From positions 62,001 through 126,000 of the forward strand of contig NZ_JACCCY010000005.1 of the NCBI RefSeq assembly GCF_013409575.1: a stretch of DNA of 64,000 nt, read 5' to 3'. Shown here piece after piece: positions 55,037-63,958 of the stretch. The DNA is from Macellibacteroides fermentans (lineage in GTDB: Bacteria > Bacteroidota > Bacteroidia > Bacteroidales > Tannerellaceae). The first letter of the stretch is position 1. Every line of letters begins with the position of its first letter. The notes beneath the pieces are model-generated. The model had not been told where the DNA came from. It searched no databases and saw only the letters and a program-made list of their open reading frames with translations. Both the position numbers and the translations under genes were made by a program.

Positions 55037-56224
55037 TTATCGTTGCATCCGGAAAGTATAGTCATTTTTCCCTCTGAATATCCGGTAAAAACGAACATAC
55101 ACATTACATAACGGCTGTATGATTTCCAACAACGGAAGCCATGTAGTTACAGGCTTTTGCTGTAAGGCAAGAGATGACTTATGTAGTACCATCAACAAGA
55201 TTACCAATCGAAGCAATCCGAAGAAACAGGCTATACCGGCCACAAGAGGATTGCCTGTAACGCCAAGAAAAATACCAGCTGCGATGCTTGCGAAAAATAG
55301 AAAGCGGCTTACCGATTCAATACGATAGAACGACAGCGAGAACCCTTTGTAAAATTTCTGGGTAGCAGCCCTCGAAACCTTCATCTCTTTCCACACCTTA
55401 AAACGATCAATGGCAATCATTTCGGTAATGCTGTCCGGACAGAATACAGCCTTAGTGTTGGTGGGAGTAGCCACCTCGTTTACAAATAAATCGTCGTCGC
55501 CAGCGTGCAGATTCAATGATTTATAATAGCCTTTGTGTTCGAAAAACAGGTTCTTTCTATAGGCCAGGTTACGACCGTAACCCATAAACGGGTGACCTAT
55601 AAGTGCGGAGGCCAGGTATTGAATCCCGATGATTAAATTATCGTACGCCGCCAGCTTGTGGAAAAACCCTTTTTTGCATTCGTATGCGCTGAAACCTAAA
55701 ACCATGTCGGCTCCATCTGTAAAAGGGCCCACCATACTTGAAATCCACCGATTGCTTTTAGGATAGCAGTTGGCTTCGGTAAAAAGCAGAATGTCATGCT
55801 TCGCCGCTTTAATTCCAACTGTAAGCGCCAGCTTCTTACGGCTCAGGTACTTCACATTTTCGGGAATATAGGTGTGGTAGAGGTGTTTGTTATCGTTCTC
55901 AAGTCTTTTTAAAACCTCATCACTTTCATCTGTAGAGCCGTCGTTTATAACTATCACTTCGTAATCGGGATAGGTTTGCGACAGGATATGCGGCAGGTTG
56001 CTTTTTAAATTTTCAGATTCGTTTTTAGCATAAACAATAACCGAAACCGGTGGCATATCTTTACCGTTAGAAGAATCTGCGGAGGCACTCATTCGTTTCG
56101 CCATGCGCAGAGGTTTGGCATAAATTCCGGCGTAGTAAGCCAGCTGAACTAAAAATAAAAAAACGATTGTACCTAAAATCGCAATCTCTATGTTAGTGAA
56201 AAATATAAGTTGTTCCATTGTCAT
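55037..56224 (-). CDS. Membrane-bound glycosyltransferase family 2
   Basis: A promoter box at 56243-56250 places the transcript start near 56236, so I use the ATG at 56224 (MTMEQLIFFTNIEIAILGTI, 395 residues) rather than the one at 56245. An N-terminal span is followed by the GT-A catalytic domain: VSVIVYAKNESENLKSNLPH, YEVIVINDGSTDESDEVLKR, the acidic ILLFTEANCYPKSNRW, and a late HAGDDDLFVNEVA and MKVSRAATQKFYKG (QxxRW-like region). Two or three C-terminal spans (about 300-365) follow. The layout fits processive or lipid-linked GT2 enzymes that make surface glycans. Acceptor and donor are unknown. Confidence 0.87.
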   Translation of the reverse strand: MTMEQLIFFTNIEIAILGTIVFLFLVQLAYYAGIYAKPLRMAKRMSASADSSNGKDMPPVSVIVYAKNESENLKSNLPHILSQTYPDYEVIVINDGSTDESDEVLKRLENDNKHLYHTYIPENVKYLSRKKLALTVGIKAAKHDILLFTEANCYPKSNRWISSMVGPFTDGADMVLGFSAYECKKGFFHKLAAYDNLIIGIQYLASALIGHPFMGYGRNLAYRKNLFFEHKGYYKSLNLHAGDDDLFVNEVATPTNTKAVFCPDSITEMIAIDRFKVWKEMKVSRAATQKFYKGFSLSFYRIESVSRFLFFASIAAGIFLGVTGNPLVAGIACFFGLLRLVILLMVLHKSSLALQQKPVTTWLPLLEIIQPLCNVYVRFYRIFRGKNDYTFRMQR

Positions 56225-56242
56225 ATCTTCTGTTCCAATCCA

Positions 56243-56250
56243 CAAACGTA
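56243..56250 (-). promoter_or_regulatory. -7 promoter box of the membrane GT2
   Basis: TACGTTTG on the minus strand matches TAnnTTTG. It overlaps the start of the longest GT2 frame and so argues for a later start codon. Confidence 0.4.
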
Positions 56251-56330
56251 CATAAAGTTTTTCATTATTAAAAGGAAGAACTCATCTAATAAAATGAGTA
56301 CGAAGTACATCTTCGAAAATCTCATAAACA

Positions 56331-56376
56331 AAAATAAAGTCGTATCCCTGTGTGGCAATACGACTTTATTTTTTTT
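56331..56376 (-). terminator. Terminator of the lysC-lysA operon
   Basis: AAAATAAAGTCGTAT (56331-56345) pairs with ATACGACTTTATTTT (from 56358) around a 12-base loop. The stem carries A/T runs on both sides and works on either strand. It begins 11 bases past the lysA stop on the minus strand. Confidence 0.88.
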
Positions 56377-56386
56377 ATGTTTCAGA

Positions 56387-57541
56387 TTATAACGTGTCCG
56401 AAAAATAGGCCTTTGGCAATTGCCTGCAATTGTATTGCGATGCCATAATTTCGCCGTAGGCTCCGGCAGAACGTAAGGCGATAAGATCGCCCCTCCGTAC
56501 CTTGTTGAGGTCGACCGACTTTCCAAAACTGTCGGACGATTCACAAATTGGTCCTACTACGTCGTACACCTCTTCAGCTTCCTCACTGGTCAGATTTTCA
56601 ATTCTGTGATAAGCCTGGTACAAGGCCGGGCGTATCAGTTCTGTAAAACCTGCATCCACGATGGCAAAGTTTTTGCTGGCACCCTCTTTTACATAAAGAA
56701 CCTTTGTGATAAGTGTTCCGCATTGTCCTACAACCGAACGGCCCGGCTCGAAATGAACCTGTTGTTCCGGACGTAGCTTCATATGTTTATGGAATATGGC
56801 AAAGTATTCTTTAAAGTCGGGTATGGGCAGATGGTTTGGGTGGTGGTAATCAATACCCAGACCACCTCCAAAATTAAGATTCTCAACAAGAATACGGCGG
56901 CGTGCCATATTCTCCTGAATTTCGGTTACCCGCGAGCAAAGACTTTGGAAAGAAGAAAGATCCGTAATCTGAGAACCGATATGGAAATGTAAGCCAATCA
57001 GTTTTACGTTCTTCAATGTTTCAAACAGATCAAGAACGCTGTCAAGCTGACTCAGATTTATACCAAACTTGTTTTCCTTCAATCCCGTTGTTATGTAGGC
57101 ATGGGTGTGTGCATCAACCTCAGGGTTTATACGCAGAGCCACAGAAGCCACTTTGTTTTTAGCTCCAGCCAGTTCATTGATAACCTCCAGTTCGGCAGCC
57201 GACTCAACATTGAAACAAAATATGTCATTGTCCAGTCCCAGGTTTATCTCCCAGTCGGCTTTACCCACACCGGCAAAAACAATCTTCTTTGCAGGAAATC
57301 CTGCAGCAAGACTTGCTTTAATCTCACCACCGCTTACACAATCTGCACCCAGACCGTTTTCGCGGATAATAGACAATATCTTATGATTTGCATTTGCCTT
57401 AACAGCGTAATGCACATGAAACCCATATCTGTCTGCTTCAGCCCGGATAAGAGCCAGCGTATCCCTCAATAGGTCGGTATTATAGAAATAAAAGGGAGTT
57501 TGTAACTCCCTTAATTTATTGATTGGAAAATTTCCTTTCAT
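56387..57541 (-). CDS. lysA: Diaminopimelate decarboxylase
   Basis: 384 residues, fold-type III PLP enzyme. The Schiff-base Lys is in VHYAVKANANHKIL (about residue 48). The substrate and PLP residues are in GLHFHIGSQITDLSSFQ, NLNFGGGLGIDYHHPN, and the second active-site block GPICESSDSFGKSVDL with Cys. The final YGEIMASQYNCRQLPKAYF block is typical. It decarboxylates meso-diaminopimelate to L-lysine, the last step of lysine synthesis. The chain is somewhat shorter than the 410-420 residues of many homologues, as usual in Bacteroidota. It follows lysC by 9 bases on the same strand. Confidence 0.96.
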   Translation of the reverse strand: MKGNFPINKLRELQTPFYFYNTDLLRDTLALIRAEADRYGFHVHYAVKANANHKILSIIRENGLGADCVSGGEIKASLAAGFPAKKIVFAGVGKADWEINLGLDNDIFCFNVESAAELEVINELAGAKNKVASVALRINPEVDAHTHAYITTGLKENKFGINLSQLDSVLDLFETLKNVKLIGLHFHIGSQITDLSSFQSLCSRVTEIQENMARRRILVENLNFGGGLGIDYHHPNHLPIPDFKEYFAIFHKHMKLRPEQQVHFEPGRSVVGQCGTLITKVLYVKEGASKNFAIVDAGFTELIRPALYQAYHRIENLTSEEAEEVYDVVGPICESSDSFGKSVDLNKVRRGDLIALRSAGAYGEIMASQYNCRQLPKAYFSDTL

Positions 57542-57550
57542 AGATGATTT

Positions 57551-58870
57551 TTACTTGTTGTTAAAAAGATGGTCGCTTAATGCTTGTAGTGACCGTTTTT
57601 TGTCTTCTGCCTTTACAAGTAAGGAAACATTGTAGTTGCTGCCTCCATAAGAGATCATTCGTACAGGTATATCCTTCAGTGAACTGATAATGTTTGCTTC
57701 AAAACCAACATTATCCCATTGCATATCGCCCACAACACATACAATCACCATGTCGGTATCTACGGTTACGGTACCATATTTCTTTAAGTCGTCTACAATC
57801 TCTTCCAGATGCTTTCTGTTGTCTATTGTTACGGACACACCCACTTCCGAGGTTGTAACCATATCGATGGGAGTCTGGTAGCTTTCAAATATTTCGAATA
57901 CCTTGCGTAAAAATCCGTGAGCCAACAGCATTCTGCCACTTTTAATCTTGATGGCAATGATATTGTCTTTTGCAGCAACTGCCTTGATCTTGCCTTTTTC
58001 TGTCTTATTAGAAATCAGCGTGCCCGGAGCTTCAGGTTGCATGGTGTTAAGCAGGCGAACCGGAATGTTGTTCAATTTAGCAGGCAGGATACAGGTAGGA
58101 TGCAGAATCTTAGCACCGAAGTAAGCCAGTTCGGCAGCCTCTTCAAAATGAAGGTTACGTACCGGAGCTGTTTTGTCAACCACACGAGGGTCGTTGTTGT
58201 GCATACCGTCTATATCAGTCCAGATCTGAATTTCTTCCGAGTTAATGGCAGCGCCCACCAGAGATGCACTGTAGTCGCTTCCGCCACGTTGCAAGTTGTC
58301 TATCTCGCCGTAAGCATTTCTGCAGATATAACCTTGTGTGATGAAAAGTTGCGCATCGGTATGCTGTTCAAGCATCTTCGAAAGCTTTTCCTTGATGTAC
58401 AAAGGATCCGGTTCTGCGTTTTTGTCTGTACGCATGTAATCCAGTGCAGGAAGCAGAACAGAATTCACTCCACACTCGTTAAGGAACAGATTCATCATTC
58501 CTGTAGAGATAAGTTCTCCCTGAGCCAATACAACCTTCTCTTCAAACAAAGTGAAAAGATCTTTTGTAAAGGAACGTATATAGTCAAAATGAGATTTTAC
58601 AAGTTCAGTAGCCTTTTGTTTATAGTCATCCGTTGCATATAGCTCGTCAATATGATCATAGTATTTCAGAGCAAGTTTATTGATGATCTCGTTGGCTCCA
58701 TCCGGATTCTTTTTATAAAGATAATCCGATATTTCAACCAGAGAGTTGGTTGTACCCGACATGGCAGATAATACCACAATCTTACGGTCTCCGTCGCAAA
58801 TCAGTTTTGCCACTTCTTTCATTCTCTGTGCAGATCCCACAGAAGTACCGCCAAACTTTAAAACTTTCAT
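57551..58870 (-). CDS. lysC: Aspartate kinase
   Basis: 439 residues. The N-terminal kinase domain opens with MKVLKFGGTSVGSAQRMKEV and has LITQGYICRNAYGEIDNLQR and RGGSDYSASLVGAAINSEEI for nucleotide and aspartate binding. Two ACT domains fill the last 150 residues (IKIKSGRMLLAHGFLRKVFE and VTIDNRKHLEEIVDDLKKYG), probably for lysine feedback. No homoserine dehydrogenase domain is attached, so it is monofunctional. It phosphorylates aspartate, the first step towards lysine, threonine and methionine. It leads an operon with lysA, which makes a lysine-specific role likely. A full consensus promoter lies upstream. Confidence 0.95.
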   Translation of the reverse strand: MKVLKFGGTSVGSAQRMKEVAKLICDGDRKIVVLSAMSGTTNSLVEISDYLYKKNPDGANEIINKLALKYYDHIDELYATDDYKQKATELVKSHFDYIRSFTKDLFTLFEEKVVLAQGELISTGMMNLFLNECGVNSVLLPALDYMRTDKNAEPDPLYIKEKLSKMLEQHTDAQLFITQGYICRNAYGEIDNLQRGGSDYSASLVGAAINSEEIQIWTDIDGMHNNDPRVVDKTAPVRNLHFEEAAELAYFGAKILHPTCILPAKLNNIPVRLLNTMQPEAPGTLISNKTEKGKIKAVAAKDNIIAIKIKSGRMLLAHGFLRKVFEIFESYQTPIDMVTTSEVGVSVTIDNRKHLEEIVDDLKKYGTVTVDTDMVIVCVVGDMQWDNVGFEANIISSLKDIPVRMISYGGSNYNVSLLVKAEDKKRSLQALSDHLFNNK

Positions 58871-58917
58871 TTTTTTACTTCAATATTAAATTATTTCTCA
58901 ATGCCTTAAACCTTGTG

Positions 58918-58947
58918 CAAAGGTATATATTTTGTGCAATTTTACAA
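58918..58947 (-). promoter_or_regulatory. Promoter of lysC-lysA
   Basis: Minus strand TTG (58945-58947), 19-base spacer, TACCTTTG (58918-58925): full consensus, about 45 bases before the lysC start. It lies in the 92-base gap after ftsE. Confidence 0.65.
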
Positions 58948-58962
58948 GGTCAGATTTGTTAT

Positions 58963-59655
58963 TTATTCTCCCTCTTTATCACTATTCAGATCACAGAGTA
59001 ATCCGTTCTCACACTTCACGATACGTGCCGGATAATTATGCACCAGTGTATAGTTGTGTGTAGTCATCACCACCGAAGTTCCTCTCCGGCTGATATCGTG
59101 CAGCAACTGTAAAATCTGGCCGCTGGTTTCGGGGTCCAGATTTCCGGTTGGCTCGTCAGCAAGAATAAGTTTCGGATCATTCAGTAAGGCCCTTGCAATC
59201 ACAATACGCTGCTGTTCGCCTCCCGAAAGCTCGTGAGGCATTTTGTAGCCTTTGTTCTGCATGCCTACCTGAATCAGCACATTGTCGATACGTTCGGCAA
59301 TCTGTTCCTTGTTTTTCCAGCCGGTAGCCTTCAGTACAAACTCCAGATTTTTTATTACCGAACGATCTGTAAGCAATTGGAAATCCTGAAAGACTATACC
59401 CAGCTTCCTGCGCAGATAGGGAATCTCTTTTCGTTTTATTTTACACAAGTTGTATTCCATCAGGAATGCATCGCCATTCATGATGGGTATTTCGCAATAC
59501 AACGATTTCAGCAAACTACTTTTTCCGGAACCCACTTTGCCAATTACATACACAAACTCTCCATTCTTCAATACAAAGGATGCATTGTGTAATATAACGT
59601 TCTCTTCGCGACAAATATCAACGTTCTCCAGTCTCAACAGGGTTGTTTCTTCCAT
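58963..59655 (-). CDS. ftsE: FtsE-like ABC transporter ATPase
   Basis: 230 residues. Walker A VIGKVGSGKSSLLKSL, Q-loop in KLGIVFQDFQLLTDRSVIKN, signature LSGGEQQRIVIARALLNDPK and Walker B LILADEPTGNLDPETS, then the H-loop VVMTTHNYTLV. FQDFQLL with TGNLDPETS is the FtsE form. FtsE with the membrane partner FtsX controls wall hydrolases at division. The partner is not adjacent here, as is common in Bacteroidota. It is the last gene of the purU-his run, 12 bases after hisIE, and should be co-transcribed with it. Confidence 0.87.
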   Translation of the reverse strand: MEETTLLRLENVDICREENVILHNASFVLKNGEFVYVIGKVGSGKSSLLKSLYCEIPIMNGDAFLMEYNLCKIKRKEIPYLRRKLGIVFQDFQLLTDRSVIKNLEFVLKATGWKNKEQIAERIDNVLIQVGMQNKGYKMPHELSGGEQQRIVIARALLNDPKLILADEPTGNLDPETSGQILQLLHDISRRGTSVVMTTHNYTLVHNYPARIVKCENGLLCDLNSDKEGE

Positions 59656-59667
59656 GTTCTTTCCAAA

Positions 59668-60264
59668 TTATCCTTTATGTCTTTTTTTCAACTCCCTAGC
59701 CAGATCTTCCAGGCGAAGTCCCTTGCTGGTAAGCAATACGATGAGGTGATAAACCAGGTCGGAAGCCTCGTAGATAAAACCTTCCTCTGTACCGTTGGTT
59801 GCTTCAATCACCGTTTCCACAGCCTCTTCGCCCACTTTCTGAGCCATGCGGTTTACACCCTTATTGAAAAGAGACGTAGTATATGAACCCTCCGGCATCT
59901 CCTGTCGGCGTTGTTCTATAAAATCCTGTAAAAACTTAAGGAACATCACATCTTCTTGATTCTTCTCGCCAAAGCAGGTGTCTTTACCGGTATGACAAAC
60001 CGGACCGGCAGGAATTGCCTTAATAAGCAATGTATCGTTGTCGCAATCAACCAGCATCTGAACAACCTTCAGGAAATTACCGCTGGTTTCGCCTTTAGTC
60101 CACAGTCTGTTCCTGGTCCGGCTAAAGAATGTAACCATCCCGGTTTCCTTTGTTTTGGCATAAGCCTCCTCGTTCATAAATCCAAGCATAAGCACCTTCG
60201 AGGTAGCGCTATCCTGAATAATGGCAGGAATAAGTCCCCCCATCTTTTCGAAATCAATTTTCAT
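59668..60264 (-). CDS. hisIE: Bifunctional phosphoribosyl-AMP cyclohydrolase / phosphoribosyl-ATP pyrophosphatase
   Basis: 198 residues with two fused enzymes. HisI domain (about 1-110): [40 protein letters not shown], and metal-binding VDCDNDTLL with Cys in HTGKDTCFG. HisE domain (about 115-198): a helical MazG-like bundle with [14 protein letters not shown] and [14 protein letters not shown]. It catalyses steps 2 and 3 of histidine synthesis. Start chosen at [18 protein letters not shown]. It is 14 bases from hisF. Confidence 0.96.
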   Translation of the reverse strand: MKIDFEKMGGLIPAIIQDSATSKVLMLGFMNEEAYAKTKETGMVTFFSRTRNRLWTKGETSGNFLKVVQMLVDCDNDTLLIKAIPAGPVCHTGKDTCFGEKNQEDVMFLKFLQDFIEQRRQEMPEGSYTTSLFNKGVNRMAQKVGEEAVETVIEATNGTEEGFIYEASDLVYHLIVLLTSKGLRLEDLARELKKRHKG

Positions 60265-60278
60265 TTTATATCGTATTA

Positions 60279-61034
60279 TTATATCCTAACGTTTATGCCT
60301 TCGTGATGCAGGTAGTCTTTAAGCTGACCGATACCTATCTCGCCGAAATGAAATACACTGGCAGCCAGTGCGGCATCTGCTTTACCTAAAACAAATGCGT
60401 CGCGAAAGTGTTCCATCTTACCGGCTCCTCCGGATGCAATTACGGGTATATGTAACGCATCGGCCAGCGTAGCCAATGCCTCATTGGCATATCCGGTTTT
60501 AACACCGTCGTGCGTCATACTGGTAAACAGAATTTCGCCTGCACCACGGTCTTCCGCCTCTTTAGCCCAATCAAACAATTGTTTGTCCGTCGGGATTCGC
60601 CCTCCGTTCAGATAACAAAGCCAGCCATTATTCTCCATGTTGGCATCTATGGCCACCACGCAAACCTGACTGCCAAAGTTGGCCGCTATCTCGTTTATCA
60701 GCGACGGATTACGTAATGCCGCCGAATTGATCGAAACCTTGTCCGCTCCGGCGCTAAGCAACCGGTCCACATCCTTCAGTTCATTTATACCACCGCCCAC
60801 GGTAAATGGAATACTGATGCGTGCCGCCACTTTTTTGACAAGCTCCGTAAAAGTCTTCCGCCCTTCGTGCGATGCCGTAATATCCAGGTAAACCAATTCA
60901 TCGGCACCCTGATCGCTATATTGAGCTCCAAGTTCCACCGGGTCGCCGGCATCCCTGAAGTTTACAAAATTAATCCCTTTAACCGTGGTTCCGTCCTTTA
61001 TATCCAGACAAGGAACTATCCGTTTTGCTAGCAT
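60279..61034 (-). CDS. hisF: Imidazole glycerol phosphate synthase, cyclase subunit
   Basis: I use the Met at 61034 ([20 protein letters not shown]), giving 251 residues, the standard HisF length; nine upstream in-frame codons overlap the hisA 3' end. TIM barrel with catalytic Asp in CLDIKDG (residue 11) and [19 protein letters not shown]-type text around residue 130, plus phosphate loops [13 protein letters not shown] and [14 protein letters not shown]. With HisH it uses ammonia from glutamine to close the imidazole ring and release AICAR. hisH and hisA are adjacent. Confidence 0.97.
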   Translation of the reverse strand: MLAKRIVPCLDIKDGTTVKGINFVNFRDAGDPVELGAQYSDQGADELVYLDITASHEGRKTFTELVKKVAARISIPFTVGGGINELKDVDRLLSAGADKVSINSAALRNPSLINEIAANFGSQVCVVAIDANMENNGWLCYLNGGRIPTDKQLFDWAKEAEDRGAGEILFTSMTHDGVKTGYANEALATLADALHIPVIASGGAGKMEHFRDAFVLGKADAALAASVFHFGEIGIGQLKDYLHHEGINVRI

Positions 61035-61053
61035 GCTGGTCTTATCTAAATAT

Positions 61054-61773
61054 TTATACAAACCGAAGAAAATCCTTCAACTGAATCTTTCCTTCGTAAA
61101 TTGCCTTGCCGAATATGACTGATGGAATTCCCGCCTGTTCCAGCTCTTCAATGTCGCTTACCGAACTAACACCGCCACTGGCAATGATATGTATCCCCGG
61201 CAACGCTTCCTTCATCTCCTTATACAAGTCGACTGCAGGTCCTTCCAGCATACCGTCTTTGCTTATATCTGTACATATCACCTTGGTTATACCCTTGCGC
61301 CGATACGATTCAATAAAAGGAAATAATTCGTGCTCGGTTGTTTCCTCCCAACCGCTCACAGCAATCTTACGGTCTTTGGCATCTGCGCCGAGAATAATCT
61401 TTTCGCATCCAAACTTTTCTATCCACGAGGTAAACACCTCCGGCTGTTTAACCGCAATGCTTCCGCCTGTAACCATAATAGCTCCACTTTCGAAAGCAAT
61501 TTCTAGATCTTGTTCCTGTTTGAGTCCCCCGCCGAAATCGATCCGTAAAGCCGTACGGGTGGCAATCTTCTCGAGCGTGCGGTAATTAATGATCCTGCCG
61601 GCACGGGCACCATCCAGATCCACTACATGCAGACGGGTAATACCATGTGCCTCGAAAGATTTGGCAACCTCTACCGGATCTTCATTGTACACCTTCTTAC
61701 TGCTGTAATCTCCCTGAGTAAGTCTCACACATTTGCCGTCAATGATATCAATTGCCGGAATAAGCTCAATCAT
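61054..61773 (-). CDS. hisA: Phosphoribosylformimino-5-aminoimidazole carboxamide ribotide isomerase
   Basis: 239 residues, a TIM barrel related to HisF. Catalytic Asp 8 in [20 protein letters not shown] and the second Asp in [20 protein letters not shown] (about residue 130); phosphate-binding [14 protein letters not shown] and [20 protein letters not shown]. It performs the Amadori isomerisation in step 4 of histidine synthesis. It starts 5 bases after hisH, and the hisF start lies 19 bases after its stop. Confidence 0.97.
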   Translation of the reverse strand: MIELIPAIDIIDGKCVRLTQGDYSSKKVYNEDPVEVAKSFEAHGITRLHVVDLDGARAGRIINYRTLEKIATRTALRIDFGGGLKQEQDLEIAFESGAIMVTGGSIAVKQPEVFTSWIEKFGCEKIILGADAKDRKIAVSGWEETTEHELFPFIESYRRKGITKVICTDISKDGMLEGPAVDLYKEMKEALPGIHIIASGGVSSVSDIEELEQAGIPSVIFGKAIYEGKIQLKDFLRFV

Positions 61774-61778
61774 ATCTT

Positions 61779-62369
61779 TTATAAGTTTATAAAATTCTGC
61801 AATATCAATTCACCCACCGTTCCGCTCTTCTCGGGATGAAACTGCGTAGCAAAAAAATTATCTTTCTGCATTGCCGCACTGAACGGAAGAATGTAATCGG
61901 TGGTTGCCACCGTATGTTCGTTTACCGGAACATAATAGCTGTGTACAAAGTAAACAAATTTATTGGCTAGTTGGTCGGAAAAGAGACCGCTTTTTACATC
62001 TGTAAGGGTATTCCAGCCCATGTGTGGAACTTTGTCCTCGTGTCTTTGAGGAATGAACCTTTTCACCGTAGTGTCGAATATACCCAGGCAAGGCGTGTTT
62101 CCCTCTTCAGAAGAGGCACACATCAGCTGCATACCCAGGCATATGCCCAGCAACGGTTGCTTCAGATCGCGTATAACCTTGTCGAGGCCAGTCTCCCGTA
62201 AATGTTGCATGGTCGTTAAAGCTTCACCCACTCCTGGAAATATGACTTTATCTGCAGCCCTCAGTTCGTCGGGATCGGCTGTGATAATAGGATTGATACC
62301 CAGCCTTTTCAAGGCATAGGCTACCGAGTATATATTACCTGCGTTGTATTTGACTATTGCAACTTTCAT
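61779..62369 (-). CDS. hisH: Imidazole glycerol phosphate synthase, glutaminase subunit
   Basis: The Met at 62369 ([20 protein letters not shown]) gives 196 residues and matches the family start; it lies 7 bases after purU. Class I glutamine amidotransferase with nucleophile Cys in [20 protein letters not shown] (about residue 77) and the His-Glu pair in [15 protein letters not shown] (about residues 178-180). It releases ammonia for HisF. The PHMGWNTL motif is conserved. Confidence 0.96.
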   Translation of the reverse strand: MKVAIVKYNAGNIYSVAYALKRLGINPIITADPDELRAADKVIFPGVGEALTTMQHLRETGLDKVIRDLKQPLLGICLGMQLMCASSEEGNTPCLGIFDTTVKRFIPQRHEDKVPHMGWNTLTDVKSGLFSDQLANKFVYFVHSYYVPVNEHTVATTDYILPFSAAMQKDNFFATQFHPEKSGTVGELILQNFINL

Positions 62370-62376
62370 CCGTTGA

Positions 62377-63252
62377 TTAATTAAAAATAATTGTTTTGTT
62401 TTCAAACACAAGGATTTTCCGGTCGATGTGTTTTTCTACAGCACGCGAAAGTACGATTTTTTCCAAATCTTTTCCCTTTCTTATCAAGGTTTCTACCGTA
62501 TCTTTATGAGAAACCCTTGCAATATCCTGTTCAATAATCGGACCGGCATCCAGTTCGGTTGTTACATAATGGCTTGTAGCCCCAATCAGCTTCACGCCAC
62601 GCTCGAAGGCAGCATGGTAAGGCTTTGCTCCAACAAAAGCGGGTAAAAACGAATGATGGATATTTATAATCCGGTTGGGGAAATGCTTGATAAAAGATTC
62701 GGACACTACCTGCATGTAACGGGCAAGTACAATGAAGTCTATCTTATATTCTTCCAACAACCCAAGCTCCAGCTTTTCCTGCTCTTCCTTGGTCTCTTTT
62801 GTGATAGGGAAATACCTGAAGTCTATTCCAAATCTTTTGGCCACCACTTCCATATCCGGATGGTTGCTTACGATTACCGGAATAGCCACTTTCCATTCGC
62901 CGGCGGTGTAACGCGCCAGTATGTCGTACATACAATGCGACATCTTGGAAACAAACAGAGCCATGCGGGGAATGTAATCATTAAAATAGATGCGGTATTG
63001 TATGTTGTATTTAAAAGCATACAAGGTGCTGAAGTAATCGTCTATTTTCTCTTTTGGGATAACAAAATTCTTCAAATCCCATTCAATACGCATGAAGAAC
63101 ACATTCTTCAAACGATCCACATGTTGGTCCAGATACACAATGTTTCCGCCATTTACATTAATAAATCCGGTAAGCGTAGCCAGAATACCCGGCGAATCCG
63201 GGCAGTGCATCAATAATATTGCCGTAGCAGGACGTTGTATTTCTTCCATCAT
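62377..63252 (-). CDS. purU: Formyltetrahydrofolate deformylase
   Basis: 291 residues (tandem start codons MMEE). An N-terminal ACT domain (about 10-85, AILLMHCPDSPGILATLTGF) is followed by a formyltransferase-fold domain. The catalytic Asn-His-Asp set is in IINIHHSFLPAFVGAKPYHA and ATSHYVTTELDAGPIIEQDI. It hydrolyses 10-formyl-THF to formate and THF, feeding formate to purine synthesis and balancing one-carbon pools. It is the first gene of a tight minus-strand run with hisH-hisA-hisF-hisIE-ftsE. AICAR made by the His enzymes links the pathway to purines, which may explain the grouping. Confidence 0.94.
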   Translation of the reverse strand: MMEEIQRPATAILLMHCPDSPGILATLTGFINVNGGNIVYLDQHVDRLKNVFFMRIEWDLKNFVIPKEKIDDYFSTLYAFKYNIQYRIYFNDYIPRMALFVSKMSHCMYDILARYTAGEWKVAIPVIVSNHPDMEVVAKRFGIDFRYFPITKETKEEQEKLELGLLEEYKIDFIVLARYMQVVSESFIKHFPNRIINIHHSFLPAFVGAKPYHAAFERGVKLIGATSHYVTTELDAGPIIEQDIARVSHKDTVETLIRKGKDLEKIVLSRAVEKHIDRKILVFENKTIIFN

Positions 63253-63275
63253 TCAATCATTTTGGATTTAGGCCA

Positions 63276-63283
63276 CAAAAGTA
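63276..63283 (-). promoter_or_regulatory. -7 promoter box of the purU-his-ftsE operon
   Basis: TACTTTTG on the minus strand matches TAnnTTTG, 23 bases before the purU start. Confidence 0.5.
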
Positions 63284-63496
63284 GCAATATATAAACACAA
63301 ATATGCCTTTGTGTTGAAAAAAGTATCGTATTGGACTTGTTTTGTGATAAATTGCCTTTTTGGCCACTTGCTTTGTTGTATGAATCCATAAAAGCTATAA
63401 ATACAGTCCATAATTTTTCTTCATTTTTTTTTAACGAATAATTGCTTAATAATCAGATAAGAATAAAAAAATATAAAAAATAATTGAGAGGAGGTG

Positions 63497-63527
63497 TTGC
63501 AGGATTCAAAAACATCGCCTATCTTTG
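63497..63527 (+). promoter_or_regulatory. Promoter of tRNA-Asp
   Basis: TTG (63497-63499), 20-base spacer, TATCTTTG (63520-63527): full consensus. Transcription should start about 30 bases before the mature tRNA 5' end. Confidence 0.65.
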
Positions 63528-63564
63528 CATCGCAATTCAGAGGAATAGCAGTTACAAACAAAAT

Positions 63565-63641
63565 GGTTCGGTAGTTCAGTTGGTTAGAATACATGCCTGT
63601 CACGCATGGGGTCGCGGGTTCGAGTCCCGTCCGGACCGCCA
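63565..63641 (+). tRNA. tRNA-Asp (GTC)
   Basis: A 77-nt cloverleaf with encoded CCA. The acceptor stem GGTTCGG pairs with CCGGACC (one G-T), discriminator G. The anticodon stem CATGC/GCATG holds the loop CTGTCAC, giving anticodon GTC. The T arm GCGGG-TTCGAGT-CCCGT is canonical. A minus-strand frame across it is an artefact of the tRNA sequence. Confidence 0.98.
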
Positions 63642-63700
63642 AGAAAAGGAAATTTGAAATACAATGTTGGAAGCGTTGAAAAACAGTCAGTTAGGATTTC

Positions 63701-63720
63701 CTAACCTAAACTGTACCCCC
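63701..63720 (+). repeat. Copy A of the ACTGTACCCCC repeat
   Basis: CTAACCTAAACTGTACCCCC. Identical to 63922-63941; the core ACTGTACCCCC is repeated inverted at 63959-63969 and 63983-63993. Confidence 0.75.
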
Positions 63721-63830
63721 TAAGAGAAATCGAAAGGATAAAACGCTAAAAGAAAGCAAATTAACCTACAAAGGTGGCTTTCCCGTCCATACCGCAGAGA
63801 GCCTACGACAAGAGGCGCCAAAAGAAAGAC

Positions 63831-63868
63831 AAGCCCTTCATATTCAGTGAATATGAGGGGCTTTTTTT
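63831..63868 (+). terminator. Terminator downstream of tRNA-Asp
   Basis: AGCCCTTCATATTCA pairs with TGAATATGAGGGGCT (one G-T), followed by TTTTTTT. About 190 bases past the tRNA. A 65-codon Lys-rich frame (63774-63971) runs straight across it, and I do not call that a gene. Confidence 0.85.
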
Positions 63869-63921
63869 GTTTATCATGTCTTGGTCTAAAGCCAAGAAAA
63901 AGACGAAAAAAGACAAAGCAG

Positions 63922-63941
63922 CTAACCTAAACTGTACCCCC
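63922..63941 (+). repeat. Copy B of the ACTGTACCCCC repeat
   Basis: CTAACCTAAACTGTACCCCC, identical to copy A 221 bases upstream. Confidence 0.75.
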
Positions 63942-63958
63942 TTTCCGAAAAAACGCAA

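Noticed and set aside
57917-58642. 241-codon plus-strand frame inside lysC
   Set aside because: Antisense to a clear aspartate kinase gene; the long frame comes from codon bias on the coding strand.
62653-63216. 187-codon plus-strand frame inside purU
   Set aside because: Antisense to formyltetrahydrofolate deformylase with all catalytic residues on the other strand.
63421-63642. 73-codon minus-strand frame starting MAVRTGLEPATPCVTG across the tRNA
   Set aside because: This is the antisense reading of tRNA-Asp(GTC), a well-known source of false protein annotations.
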